A stretch of DNA of 41,519 nt from assembly GCA_903885605.1 (NCBI GenBank), contig CAISJD010000117.1, positions 1 through 41,519 of the forward strand, written 5' to 3'. Positions 17,512 through 25,529 of the stretch are shown here, in pieces. Each line of letters opens with the position of its first letter. Within the stretch, counting starts at the first letter, position 1. The notes under the pieces are model-generated. The model was not told the origin of the DNA. It did no database searches and was given only the letters and a program-made list of their open reading frames with translations. The DNA comes from an uncultured Chthonomonas sp. (GTDB taxonomy: Bacteria; Armatimonadota; Chthonomonadetes; Chthonomonadales; CAJBBX01). The position numbers and the translations under genes were made by a program.

Positions 17512-19479
17512 TCAGGATCGGCGCGCCCCCAGTGAACGGAGCAGGGCGTCGCGCAGTTCGGCTCTTTTGAAAGGCTTGGCCAGGTAGACATCCGGCCATT
17601 CGGCGTGCTCGCCCGACATGACCTCGGCCTGATCGTAGCCGCTGATGAGGACGGCGGGCAGCCCCGGCGCCAGCTTGCGGATTTGGGCCAGCGTCTCCCA
17701 GCCATCCATGCGGGGCATGGAGACATCGCTGACGAGGCAGCGGACGCCCGCCGGATGTGCGCGGTAGGCCTCCAGGGCCTCGACGCCGTCGCCGGCCTCC
17801 ACGACGGTGTAGCCCAGCCGCCTGAGGACCGCCCGGGTGGAGATGCGGAACGCGGGTTCGTCGTCCACCAGCAGCACGACGCCGCCCTCCTCCGCCGCCG
17901 GGGCCTCCTGGGCCGCGGGCCGCGGCGGGGCCTCCTCGGAGAGGGGCAGCAGCAGATGGAAGCGGCTTCCGTGGCCCGGCCGGCTCTCCACCGTGACGCC
18001 GCCGCCGTGCCCTCGGGCGATACCGGCGACCGTTGAGAGGCCGAGCCCGCGACCGGTGAACTTGGTGGTGAAGAAGGGATCGAACACCTTCTCAAGGTCG
18101 GTCTCGGCGATGCCGGCGCCCTCGTCGGCCACCTCGATGCAGGCGTACCGGCGCGCCTCGGGCTGCCAGACCGAAGGGGCGCGGTGAGGCCCCACGGCCT
18201 CCGGCCCGCACTCTGCCACGCGGAGGCGAACCGTGCCGCCCCCGTCGCCGACGGCCTCGGCGGCGTTCGTCACCAGTTGCGCGATGGCCTGCTCAAGCTG
18301 CTCGGTGTTGGCCCGAACCTGCGGCCCGGCCTCGGGAAGCTCCAGGTCGATGCGGACGGCCTCCGGTATGCGCGCCCGGATGCCCGGCAGGATCATCCTG
18401 CATGCCTGGGACAGGTCCATGGGGTCCATGTGCCCGGGGGTCTGGCCGACGTAGGTGAGAAGCGTCGCCGAGAGCCTGGCGGCGCGATCGGCGGCGGCCA
18501 TGGCGGCGCTCAGCTCCTGCCGCGCGGGAACGTCCTCGGGCAGGCCGTCCTGCAGCAGCTCCAGGTTGGAGAGAAGGGCGCCGAGCAGGTTGTTGTAGAG
18601 GTGGGCGATGGCCCCGGCCATGCGGTTCAGCCCGTCGGCCTTCTGCACCTGCAGGTCGCGGGCGGCCCTGGCCTCGCGCTCGACGGCCGCCTGGTGGCGG
18701 TCCGTGACATCGCGCCACGTGACGCTCAGCGCCTTACCGGAGCGGGAGGCTCGGACGTCGAACCGGCGCGCGCAACCCGGGCGGCCACACGGGCAGGGGA
18801 TGTCATCCATCCGGGCCGGTTGCCCGCTCTCGATGGCGGCGATCAACGCGGCCAGGAGGTCCGTCCCGACGAGGTGCGGGGCCACGGAGAGGAGGCGCCG
18901 GCCGGGCAGGTCCGTCGCAGCGGAGGAGAAGTCCACCGCCGCGCCCGCGTTGGCGTAGCGGAAGGCCAGGTCGGTCACCGCGCCGAAGTCGTCGCGCACG
19001 GCCTCGAACACGACGTGGGGGTCGAGGAGCGAATCCAGCGTGGCGGCCAGCCGGCTCCGCTCCTCCTCGGCGGCCGCGCGCGCTCCGGCCTCACGGAGGA
19101 AGAGCTCCCGGAGCCGAAGCTGCAGGTCCACTCGCGCACGGACCACGGGCGGGTTGAAGGGCTTGGTGATGAAGTCGACGGCGCCGGCCTCCAGCGCGCG
19201 GACCTCGGCGGCAGGCTCGGAGGCGGCGGTGACGAAGATGACGGCGGTATCCGGGCGAGCGGCACGGAGCGCCCGGCATAGCTCGTAGCCGTCCATCTCG
19301 GGCATCGTGGCATCCAGGAGCGCCAGGTCGAAGTCCACTCCGTCCGCAAGCCGGAGGGCGTCGCGGCCGGAGAGCGCGAACCGGACGCGCCCCATGCCCT
19401 CCACGGCGGCGTGCAGCGCGTGAATAGCCGCCGCGTCATCATCAACAATCAGGATTGCCGGCTCACGCTCCACGGTCAT
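17512..19479 (-). CDS. REC-PAS-histidine kinase-REC signalling protein
   Basis: This 655-aa soluble protein has an N-terminal receiver (acidic pocket VDDD at 13-15, phospho-acceptor Asp56 in LLDATMP, Lys in ITKPF). A helical linker and PAS-like domain (about 135-270) follow; this contains a cysteine cluster CPCGRPGC. The kinase core has an H-box variant IAHLYNNLLGALL where DFNN is usual, an N-box-like LVTNAAEAV, and GRGLGLSTVAGI. A C-terminal receiver has Asp585 in VSDVSMPRMDG. With receivers at both ends it can take and pass phosphate, probably to or from the membrane kinase encoded immediately downstream. A weak GGAG lies 10 nt before the ATG at 19479. No transmembrane segment is seen. Confidence 0.93.
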   Translation of the reverse strand: MTVEREPAILIVDDDAAAIHALHAAVEGMGRVRFALSGRDALRLADGVDFDLALLDATMPEMDGYELCRALRAARPDTAVIFVTAASEPAAEVRALEAGAVDFITKPFNPPVVRARVDLQLRLRELFLREAGARAAAEEERSRLAATLDSLLDPHVVFEAVRDDFGAVTDLAFRYANAGAAVDFSSAATDLPGRRLLSVAPHLVGTDLLAALIAAIESGQPARMDDIPCPCGRPGCARRFDVRASRSGKALSVTWRDVTDRHQAAVEREARAARDLQVQKADGLNRMAGAIAHLYNNLLGALLSNLELLQDGLPEDVPARQELSAAMAAADRAARLSATLLTYVGQTPGHMDPMDLSQACRMILPGIRARIPEAVRIDLELPEAGPQVRANTEQLEQAIAQLVTNAAEAVGDGGGTVRLRVAECGPEAVGPHRAPSVWQPEARRYACIEVADEGAGIAETDLEKVFDPFFTTKFTGRGLGLSTVAGIARGHGGGVTVESRPGHGSRFHLLLPLSEEAPPRPAAQEAPAAEEGGVVLLVDDEPAFRISTRAVLRRLGYTVVEAGDGVEALEAYRAHPAGVRCLVSDVSMPRMDGWETLAQIRKLAPGLPAVLISGYDQAEVMSGEHAEWPDVYLAKPFKRAELRDALLRSLGARRS

Positions 19480-19569
19480 ATCGGCATCGCTCCATCGGCA
19501 GCGGCTTGGGCGCCCCGGGCCTGGACCATCGGGGACGACAGCCCTATACTATACGGTACAGAGCGTGGA

Positions 19570-19727
19570 TCACCGTATGGGCCCTTTGTAGACCGCCTCC
19601 TCCCAGCTTTTTGTGCCCACCACGGGCAGGTAAGGCGCGAAGACCTCGGCCTGCCGGGGCGTGCCGGCGGCCTGGAAGACGTACCAGATGGGCTTCTTGC
19701 CCCATCCGTCGCCGGGCTCGTCGACGA
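19570..19727 (-). pseudogene. Second copy of the 3' end of the DUF5722 gene
   Basis: Positions 19583-19727 align without gaps to 20416-20560, the last codons of the DUF5722 gene, with 6 mismatches in 145 bp. All six fall in the stop-proximal 55 bp, and the rest is identical. The minus frame still encodes VDEPGDGWGKKPIWYVFQ through SWEEAVYKGPIR and its own TGA stop at 19570. The upstream gene body is absent, replaced at 19728 by the promoter of the Panacea gene. It is therefore a gene end without a gene. Confidence 0.9.
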
Positions 19728-19740
19728 CGACCGGTGGGCG

Positions 19741-19746
19741 TATAAT
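19741..19746 (+). promoter_or_regulatory. Candidate -10 box of the Panacea gene
   Basis: TATAAT is a perfect consensus hexamer, 28 bp before the GTG start and 13 bp after the duplicated 3' end stops. A -35 is not obvious (TCGTCG at 17 bp spacing or TCGACG at 14 bp). Because transcription would start near 19753, the in-frame ATG at 19745 is probably not used. Confidence 0.5.
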
Positions 19747-19774
19747 GGACGCGAGGCGTCCGGAGGTGAACCGA

Positions 19775-20329
19775 GTGTACCAACAACGCAAGACCATAGA
19801 GGCGGCGGCTTACCTGCTGGCCAAGCTCGGCGGGGAGATGCCCTATATCAAGCTGATCAAGCTACTCTATCTGGCCGACCGTGAGCAGGTGAAGCGGCGC
19901 GGCAGGACCCTGTCGGGCGATACGCACTGGTCCCTGCCCTACGGCCCGGTGCTCGAGCATGCCCTGAACTGCATCAAGGGCAATGACCCGGCCTGGTTCG
20001 AGTACATCAGGACCGACGTCGATGCCAAGGTCACCTGGCTGGTCGCGCAACCCGAACTGAGTGCGATGTCACAGTCCGACACCGAAGTGCTGGACGACAC
20101 CGTCGCCTGCTTCGGCCATCTCCACTGGAAGGAGCTGGTCGACTACACGCACACGCTGCCGGAGTGGAGGGAGCCGCGCGCAGGGAGTCGACGCCGCATC
20201 TACCTTCAGGACATAGCCGCGGCGGTCGGGCACTCACCGGCCGAGGTCGACCTGCTGGTCGCCGCCGAGAGCGAGCGGACCTCCATTCAGCCTCTACTCG
20301 ACCACCTGCGGCTGACCGGCCATGCTTAG
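19775..20329 (+). CDS. Panacea-domain (DUF4065/SocA-like) antitoxin, solo
   Basis: This 184-aa protein carries the Panacea (formerly DUF4065) fold: YIKLIKLLYLADREQ near the N-terminus, then SGDTHWSLPYGPVLEHAL with the family's G-P-V turn, and a helical C-terminus (DIAAAVGHSPAEVDLLVAA). Panacea proteins act as antitoxins for many unrelated toxins; SocA of Caulobacter is the founding example and works as a proteolytic adaptor. GGAGGTGA at 19762-19769 lies 5 nt before the GTG at 19775. The upstream in-frame ATG (19745) overlaps the -10 box. No toxin gene adjoins it, which is unusual. It lies between two copies of the DUF5722 3' end. Confidence 0.85.
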   Translation: MYQQRKTIEAAAYLLAKLGGEMPYIKLIKLLYLADREQVKRRGRTLSGDTHWSLPYGPVLEHALNCIKGNDPAWFEYIRTDVDAKVTWLVAQPELSAMSQSDTEVLDDTVACFGHLHWKELVDYTHTLPEWREPRAGSRRRIYLQDIAAAVGHSPAEVDLLVAAESERTSIQPLLDHLRLTGHA

Positions 20330-20363
20330 GGCGGGAGAACTTTTTACAGGTCCATACCCGCCC
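20329..20363 (+). terminator. Hairpin after the Panacea gene
   Basis: GGGCGGG at 20329-20335 pairs with CCCGCCC at 20357-20363 around a 21-nt loop that contains a run of five T. The stem starts at the last base of the Panacea stop codon. It lacks a T-run after the stem, so efficient factor-independent termination is uncertain. Confidence 0.3.
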
Positions 20364-20402
20364 GGCAGCGGCAAGCCCTGACTGGACCACAGAGGTTCCG
20401 AC

Positions 20403-22523
20403 CTACCGGATCGCTCCTTTGTAGACCGCCTCCTCCCAGCTTCTCATGCCCACAACAGGCAGGTAAGGAGCGAAGACCTCGGCCTGCCGGGGCGTGCCGG
20501 CGGCCTGGAAGACGTACCAGATGGGCTTCTTGCCCCATCCGTCGCCGGGCTCGTCGACGAACTTGCGGAGCCCGATCCGGAGGCCGAACTCGGCGCGGTT
20601 GTCCAGCCACGCATGGTACTGGAACGCCTCGATGGCGCTGAGCCGCTCCAGCTTGGTCCAGGTGTAGGCCATGCCCGCCGCCTGCTCGGCCAGCGACTTC
20701 TCCGAGTAGTCCGGCGAGTTCAGGCCCTGCTCGGTGCAGTGGATCGTGCGCTGCACCTTGCCGAGGTACTTGTTCTCCGGCCGCTCGGCCCACGCCTGCA
20801 GCACCTCCATGTTGCGGAAGGTGATCTTGGGCGTGTCGAGCGCGAAGGTGGTGTGGCCGTCCTCCCAGGTGCGCGGCACGAGGAGCGAGTCCGGGTAGGG
20901 GTGATGCGCCAGCGCCCAGTCGAAATCGCCCTCCTGCCTGCAGTAGGAGTTGAGCAGCTCCAGCAGGCGCTTGCCTGTGTAGAAGCGCGGCTCGGGAGTG
21001 TAGTTCCAGTGGTGCTCCAGCGAGATGAAGGCCTGGGCGTGGGGGTCGTACTGCCGCGCGATGAGGTGCGCCAGCCGCATGGAGCGGTGGTAGAGGTCCA
21101 TGTAGAGCGTGTCGGTCTTGTCGCCGGCGTTGGTCCAGATCCACCCGGCATTGATCTCGTTGTGCAGGATCCAGTGGTGGATGCGCCCGCGGCCCGGCTC
21201 GCCCCGGCTGTATCGGCGCGCCAGGTACTCGAGCCCGGCGGCGTAGGCTCGGAGGCCCTCGGGGCTGTCCATGTTCGGCATGACGAAGATGCCCGATGGA
21301 TGGGCGTCGGGGTGGGCGGTCAGCTGCGACCAGCTCCCCCTGGGCGCGTTGTAGCCGTGGGCCAGCAGGATGATGGCGGAGACCACGATATGGCGCTTCG
21401 AGGTCTCGGCCAGCGCCTCGTCAATCCGCTTGACCTCGGCATCACTAATGTAATAGGTCGTGCCGTCGTAGGCGAAGGGGCTGCGGCCGGGCGCGGGCAT
21501 GGTGTCGATGAGCCCGTTCAGCAGGATGTTGATGGTGACGGCGGAGATGTCGAGGTCGTCCAGGTCGCTGACGATGGAGCCCCACGGGCCGAAGCCGCCC
21601 AGGCCCTTCTTGCCGCGCGGCCGCTCCTCCGGTGGGTTGCCGGCCGCCTGGACCCGGTCCGGGTAGCGCGCCGAGGAGACCAGCTCAAGCCCCGCGCCGG
21701 AGCGCCGCACCACGGCCCACCGCGAGGTCAGGCGGTCGCGGGCGCCGTCGCGCCGGGCCACGCGCAGCGAGAAGCTCTTGCCGGCGGGGATCCGCACCAG
21801 CGTGGGCGCGTTGCGGAGGGCCGTCACATCCTGCCAGAGCGGCGCCTCGGCCAGGAAGAGCGGCCCGCGCGCCGTGCCCACCTTCCCGCGGATGGCGATG
21901 CGATCGGCGCCCACGGCCACCTCGGTCACGGAGGCGCTGAACTTGCGGCGCAGGTAGGCCGCCATGCGGGCATCGCGCGCGGCGAGCTCGGCCTTGCGTG
22001 CGACCTCCCGGGCGGCCATCTCCAGCTCGCGGGCGTTGGGCTCGCGCAGGTGGATGTTGCGGATGCGGATGAGCTTGCCGGGTTGCGCGCCGGGATCGAT
22101 GCGCAGGCCGTCCCACTTGCCGCCGGTGCGGTCCAGCGCGGCCTTGATATCGATGGAGTGCGACGTCCAGCCCTCGGCCAGCGAGAGCCCCTGGCCGGTG
22201 ACGCTGTGCTCCTGGTCCAGCGGCGGGTAAACGTAGACCTCCAGCACGTCGGTGCCCTGCGGCGCGGCGTACTCGAAGGCGAGCACATGCTGCCCCGGCG
22301 TCGGCTTGCCGCCGGTGGCCTTCAGGAAGAGGTAGGGGTCCGAGCCGGTGGTGACGATCTCGAACGAGCCGTCGCCCAGGTCCTTCAGCGTGGCATCGTG
22401 GATTTGGGCGGTGGTGGGCACGTAGGTAGCGCCCTGTCCCGCCGCCGCCCCGGCCGCGACGAGCAAGCAGACCACCGAAGCCAAGCAGACCCATCCACCC
22501 AGCAGAGAGCCAGAAGCGATCAC
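20403..22523 (-). CDS. DUF5722 family secreted TIM-barrel glycosidase-like protein
   Basis: This 706-aa protein has an N-terminal signal peptide (about residues 8-29). A beta-sandwich region follows (about 30-170), then a DUF5722 domain that resembles GH39/GH5-type TIM barrels. Possible catalytic acids are the Glu in WILHNEINAGW (acid/base position) and the Glu in CTEQGLNSPDY (nucleophile position), both in motifs like clan A glycosidases. WALAHHPYPDSL and HAWLDNRAEFGLRIGL are also conserved in appearance. The GTG at 22523 has GGAGGT 7 nt upstream. The substrate is unknown, but the neighbours point to complex glycans. The last codons are duplicated at 19570-19727 beyond the Panacea gene. Confidence 0.85.
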   Translation of the reverse strand: MIASGSLLGGWVCLASVVCLLVAAGAAAGQGATYVPTTAQIHDATLKDLGDGSFEIVTTGSDPYLFLKATGGKPTPGQHVLAFEYAAPQGTDVLEVYVYPPLDQEHSVTGQGLSLAEGWTSHSIDIKAALDRTGGKWDGLRIDPGAQPGKLIRIRNIHLREPNARELEMAAREVARKAELAARDARMAAYLRRKFSASVTEVAVGADRIAIRGKVGTARGPLFLAEAPLWQDVTALRNAPTLVRIPAGKSFSLRVARRDGARDRLTSRWAVVRRSGAGLELVSSARYPDRVQAAGNPPEERPRGKKGLGGFGPWGSIVSDLDDLDISAVTINILLNGLIDTMPAPGRSPFAYDGTTYYISDAEVKRIDEALAETSKRHIVVSAIILLAHGYNAPRGSWSQLTAHPDAHPSGIFVMPNMDSPEGLRAYAAGLEYLARRYSRGEPGRGRIHHWILHNEINAGWIWTNAGDKTDTLYMDLYHRSMRLAHLIARQYDPHAQAFISLEHHWNYTPEPRFYTGKRLLELLNSYCRQEGDFDWALAHHPYPDSLLVPRTWEDGHTTFALDTPKITFRNMEVLQAWAERPENKYLGKVQRTIHCTEQGLNSPDYSEKSLAEQAAGMAYTWTKLERLSAIEAFQYHAWLDNRAEFGLRIGLRKFVDEPGDGWGKKPIWYVFQAAGTPRQAEVFAPYLPVVGMRSWEEAVYKGAIR

Positions 22524-22603
22524 GCCCGCACCTCCCGCGCCGGGGCCTCCAGGCCCTCAAGCGCCACCCGCCTACGCCCGCAGTTCGACGCGGACGGGGA
22601 GGA

Positions 22604-22718
22604 TACCTGCCGGGCGAGCCGGTCAAGCGAAAGACCCTGGCCGACCTAGCGGCGAGCGAGTACGCCGGCATGTGGGCCGACCGCGACGACATCAGCGACA
22701 GCGCCGAGTTCGCTCGCT
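22604..22718 (+). pseudogene. Relic of a VapB-type antitoxin C-terminus
   Basis: The plus frame reads YLPGEPVKRKTLADLAASEY then AGMWADRDDISDSAEFAR, which has the look of the C-terminal half of VapB-like antitoxins (a Leu-Ala-rich helix, then MWADRDD and a final FAR). There is no start codon with a ribosome site and the usual tail is lost where it runs into the 3' end of the convergent gene (stop at 22719). It is a fragment, in a 195-bp intergenic region with nothing else recognised. Confidence 0.5.
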
Positions 22719-24077
22719 CTACCTCCGTCGCAGCAGTAGGGCCCAATCGCGGAGGCCGGACGGCCGCACAATCGTGAGGCGCCCGTTCGCGGACCGTGGT
22801 TCGACGAGATGTGTTCGGCCTGTGATTGGGTCGTAGACCGTGGCGGACCACCGGCCGGTCAGGCCCTCGGGAGCCTCGATTGACGCCACGGTCGCCGCCG
22901 CGTAGGCGGCCAACTCCGATGGGCCGCGACGCCATAGCACGCCGGACCGGCCCTCGGAGGGGATGGGCGCCAGCTCGTCCAGCTTACGGACGATCCGGTT
23001 GAGGAAGCGCGAGCAGAGGCCGACGTAGGTGCGGCCCAGGTCGTCAGAGGGACGCACACCGTGCCTGGCCGCCGCCGTCGGGTCCCATGAGGCGACGTTG
23101 GGCTCCCTGGCGTCGTTGTGCAGCAAGTAGTGCGTGCCGCGCATGGCGCGTGACCAGACCTCCGTGCGCACGTCGTCGTGGCCGTAGGGCTCGCCTTCGG
23201 TCTTGATGGCCGGGGTGTTGCCTGGCGGCGGCACGTCGGGGTTGGCCACGCGCAACCCGCCGAGGCCGGTGCGGTCGGCCCAGAGGCAGCCTCGCGAAGT
23301 GAAGAAGCGGCGCCAGTGGGCCTCCGCGGCGGCGGCCTGGGTGTTCAGGTAGGACCACTCGTCCCGGTAGTCATACCAGACGTTGCCCAGCGCCTGCGTC
23401 TCTCCGATCAGCTTCAGGCAGTAGCGCTCCCAGTGCCACTGGGCCTTGCGGCTCGCGTGCCACTCCTCGCTCCAGGCGTCGGCCTGGATCTCCTGCTCGT
23501 CGGCCGGCCGCACGATGTCCGCCGACCGCGCCGCGAACCCGCCGCAGTCCCGGTTGAAGGGGTGGACCTGCCATCCCGGTCCCGGCCCGCCCTCCTTCGC
23601 CCAGCCGAAGAGGACCGTGATGCCCACGAGCATGTCCCGCTCACGGGCCATGCGGCAGAGCGCACGCAGGCGCGGCCAGTAGTGGCGCTCGGGGTCGGAG
23701 CCCTCGTCAAAGCGCATCAGGTCCCACGTGCCATCGGATCGACGCACCCAGGGAAGCAGCGGCGGAGCCGAACCGAGCCTCCAGTCGTCCGGTCGCGGCC
23801 CCGTGAAGGCCCACACATGAACGGTGGAGTGGCCCTCCTTCCGGCACCGGTCAAGCCATGCGCGCAGGTCCAGCCGACCATTCATCGGTGCAACCTGTGT
23901 GGCGCTGTCTCCCAGGAGCATCAGGTTCCGGCCGCGCCAGGTAACGCATCGCCCCGACGCGCTCACAACAGGACCTGCCGCCACCTGCGCCGTTGCGACC
24001 CCCAGGACCATCACCGCGGACGCACGCCGCAGGTTCGTCACGATCCTTCGCCGTACCGGTCGCCGCTCTCCACTCAT
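22719..24077 (-). CDS. Secreted cellulase-like TIM-barrel protein
   Basis: This 452-aa protein has an N-terminus with arginine pairs and a hydrophobic stretch (RRIVTNLRRASAVMVLGVA), a plausible export signal. After that the start of a GH5/DUF4038-like barrel is visible: RGRNLMLLGDSATQVAP, LRAWLDRCRKEGHSTVHVWA, RLRALCRMARERDMLVGITV, NVWYDYRDEWSY (NxxxDxxDE-type position of acid/base) and TEVWSRAMRGTHYLLHND. The C-terminus (about 370-452) is beta-rich (WSATVYDPITGRTHLVEP), like the small sandwich domain after such barrels. The ATG at 24077 overlaps the fucosidase stop (ATGA), so the two are translationally coupled. The exact family and substrate are not certain. Confidence 0.72.
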   Translation of the reverse strand: MSGERRPVRRRIVTNLRRASAVMVLGVATAQVAAGPVVSASGRCVTWRGRNLMLLGDSATQVAPMNGRLDLRAWLDRCRKEGHSTVHVWAFTGPRPDDWRLGSAPPLLPWVRRSDGTWDLMRFDEGSDPERHYWPRLRALCRMARERDMLVGITVLFGWAKEGGPGPGWQVHPFNRDCGGFAARSADIVRPADEQEIQADAWSEEWHASRKAQWHWERYCLKLIGETQALGNVWYDYRDEWSYLNTQAAAAEAHWRRFFTSRGCLWADRTGLGGLRVANPDVPPPGNTPAIKTEGEPYGHDDVRTEVWSRAMRGTHYLLHNDAREPNVASWDPTAAARHGVRPSDDLGRTYVGLCSRFLNRIVRKLDELAPIPSEGRSGVLWRRGPSELAAYAAATVASIEAPEGLTGRWSATVYDPITGRTHLVEPRSANGRLTIVRPSGLRDWALLLRRR

Positions 24078-25438
24078 CGCTTCGCGCTCCCAGCCGGGGC
24101 CGGCGGGTAGATGCGGAACTCCTCTATGGTGGGGACCTCGGAGGCCTTCAGGATGTTCAGGCGCACGCGCCGCGTCCGGACGGGCGGGAAGTCGAAGCTC
24201 CGCTCGCCGCCCAGCGCATCGCCGGTGACCACCGCGCGCCAGGCGCCGGCTTCCTCCACCTCGATGGCGAACTGCTGCGTGCGCCGGTAGCCGATCTCCA
24301 TCACCACGGCGCGGCCGATCTCCATCTCGCGCCCCAGATCCACCTGCAGCCGGCCGCTCCGGGCGTCGGCCGCGGCTCCCCACCGGGTGCTCTCGTCGCC
24401 GTCGAAGGCCATGGCGGCCTCGTAGCCGGGGTCCGGCCAGACGCTGGAGGCCGACGCCGCCTTGCGCTCGGAGATCGGCGGCGCCTCGGGCTTCGGCGGG
24501 TTGCGGATCATCGCGCCCACCCGGCGCAGCGTCTCCACGTCGACCTTGCGCAGGAGGCCGGCGGGATCGGGCCCCACGTCCAGCGAGAAGATGTTGCCGT
24601 GCTTCACGCCTGCCGCGTAGTCGCGGTAGAGCCGCTCGGCGGGGAGGCAGAGCTCGTCGTGCATGGGCAGCGAGTAGAACCACATGGCCCCGCCCTGGTG
24701 CGGCGGCAGGATGGGGTAGGTGAACTCGGCGATGCGGTACGGGGAGCCCTTCGGGAGCGGGCCGGGCCGGGCCATCTCGCCGGCGCGCAGGTCGCCTCCG
24801 CCGCCGTTGAAGCCCACGAAGCAGCCCGGCTGGAACCGCTTCACCCAGGCCATGACCTCCTCGTGCGTGGTTCCGGGATGGCCGGCGGCGCAGTCCATCC
24901 AGAAGAACTCGATGGGCCCGTACCGGGTGCATAGCTCGCGCAGCTGCTCCCGCTGCATCTCGGGGTTGTGACCCGTGCCGCCGCCCAGCCCGTCCTTCGC
25001 GCCGGGCCAGGTCCAGTCGCCCTCGGAGAAGTAGAGGGCCAGCTTGATACCGTACTTCCTGCAGGAGGCGCGGAGCTTCGCCAGCACGTCGACACCCAGC
25101 GGCGAGCGGGTCACCTTGCGCTCGGTGGTCTGCGTGTCCCAAAGGCAGAAGCCGTCATGGTGCTTTGCCAGGAAGAGGATGTAGCCCATGCCGGCCTCTT
25201 TGGCCGTCCGAGCCCACTGGTCGGTGTCGCATCCCGTGGCGCGGAAGAAGGAGGCATCCTGCACTCCGGGTGTCCACTCCGTGCCGGAGAAGGTGCTGAA
25301 CGACCAGCAGATGAACATCCCCCAGCGCAGCGACCGCAGCTCCCGCACGCGCCGATCCGGTCCCTTGGCCTGCGCCGCCGCGCATGCCGCCACAAGCCAG
25401 GCCGCCGCAAGCAGCCATCCGAGGCGACGAAGTCCCAT
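24074..25438 (-). CDS. GH29-type alpha-L-fucosidase with F5/8C domain
   Basis: This 454-aa exported enzyme has a signal peptide (residues about 4-24). The GH29 barrel shows FICWSFSTFSGTEWTPG, FLAKHHDGFCLWDTQTTERK, ALYFSEGDWTWP and GPIEFFWMDCAAGH, where the Asp of FWMD is the expected nucleophile. Retaining GH29 enzymes remove terminal alpha-L-fucose. A C-terminal F5/8 type C (CBM32-like) domain (about 325-445) has AMAFDGDESTRWGA and RRVRLNILKASEVPTIEEF. The ATG at 25438 has GAGGGG 8 nt upstream; a GTG at 25447 is in frame with AGGAG at short spacing and is the alternative. It is coupled to the next gene by ATGA overlap. Confidence 0.9.
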   Translation of the reverse strand: MGLRRLGWLLAAAWLVAACAAAQAKGPDRRVRELRSLRWGMFICWSFSTFSGTEWTPGVQDASFFRATGCDTDQWARTAKEAGMGYILFLAKHHDGFCLWDTQTTERKVTRSPLGVDVLAKLRASCRKYGIKLALYFSEGDWTWPGAKDGLGGGTGHNPEMQREQLRELCTRYGPIEFFWMDCAAGHPGTTHEEVMAWVKRFQPGCFVGFNGGGGDLRAGEMARPGPLPKGSPYRIAEFTYPILPPHQGGAMWFYSLPMHDELCLPAERLYRDYAAGVKHGNIFSLDVGPDPAGLLRKVDVETLRRVGAMIRNPPKPEAPPISERKAASASSVWPDPGYEAAMAFDGDESTRWGAAADARSGRLQVDLGREMEIGRAVVMEIGYRRTQQFAIEVEEAGAWRAVVTGDALGGERSFDFPPVRTRRVRLNILKASEVPTIEEFRIYPPAPAGSAKR

Positions 25439-25477
25439 GCCGCTCACCCCTCTCCTGTGCGTTACCCGATCGACCTG

Positions 25478-25512
25478 GCCGACCCCGCCGCCGATGGGCC
25501 GGCGGGGTCGGC
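25478..25512. terminator. Strong 13-bp GC hairpin after the acetylesterase gene
   Basis: Arms at 25478-25490 and 25500-25512 (GCCGACCCCGCCG and its complement) are perfectly paired around a 9-nt loop. It lies 18 bp beyond the acetylesterase stop and 40 bp before the fucosidase start on the same strand. There is no T-run on either side. It could slow transcription, or protect the 3' end of a processed mRNA and set a ratio between the two enzymes. Confidence 0.5.
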
Positions 25513-25529
25513 GCCTGTTGCTCCGGCGG

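Noticed and set aside
20613-22649. 678-codon plus-strand open frame
   Set aside because: Antisense shadow of the DUF5722 gene; composition is Val/Gly/Arg/His-rich without domains.
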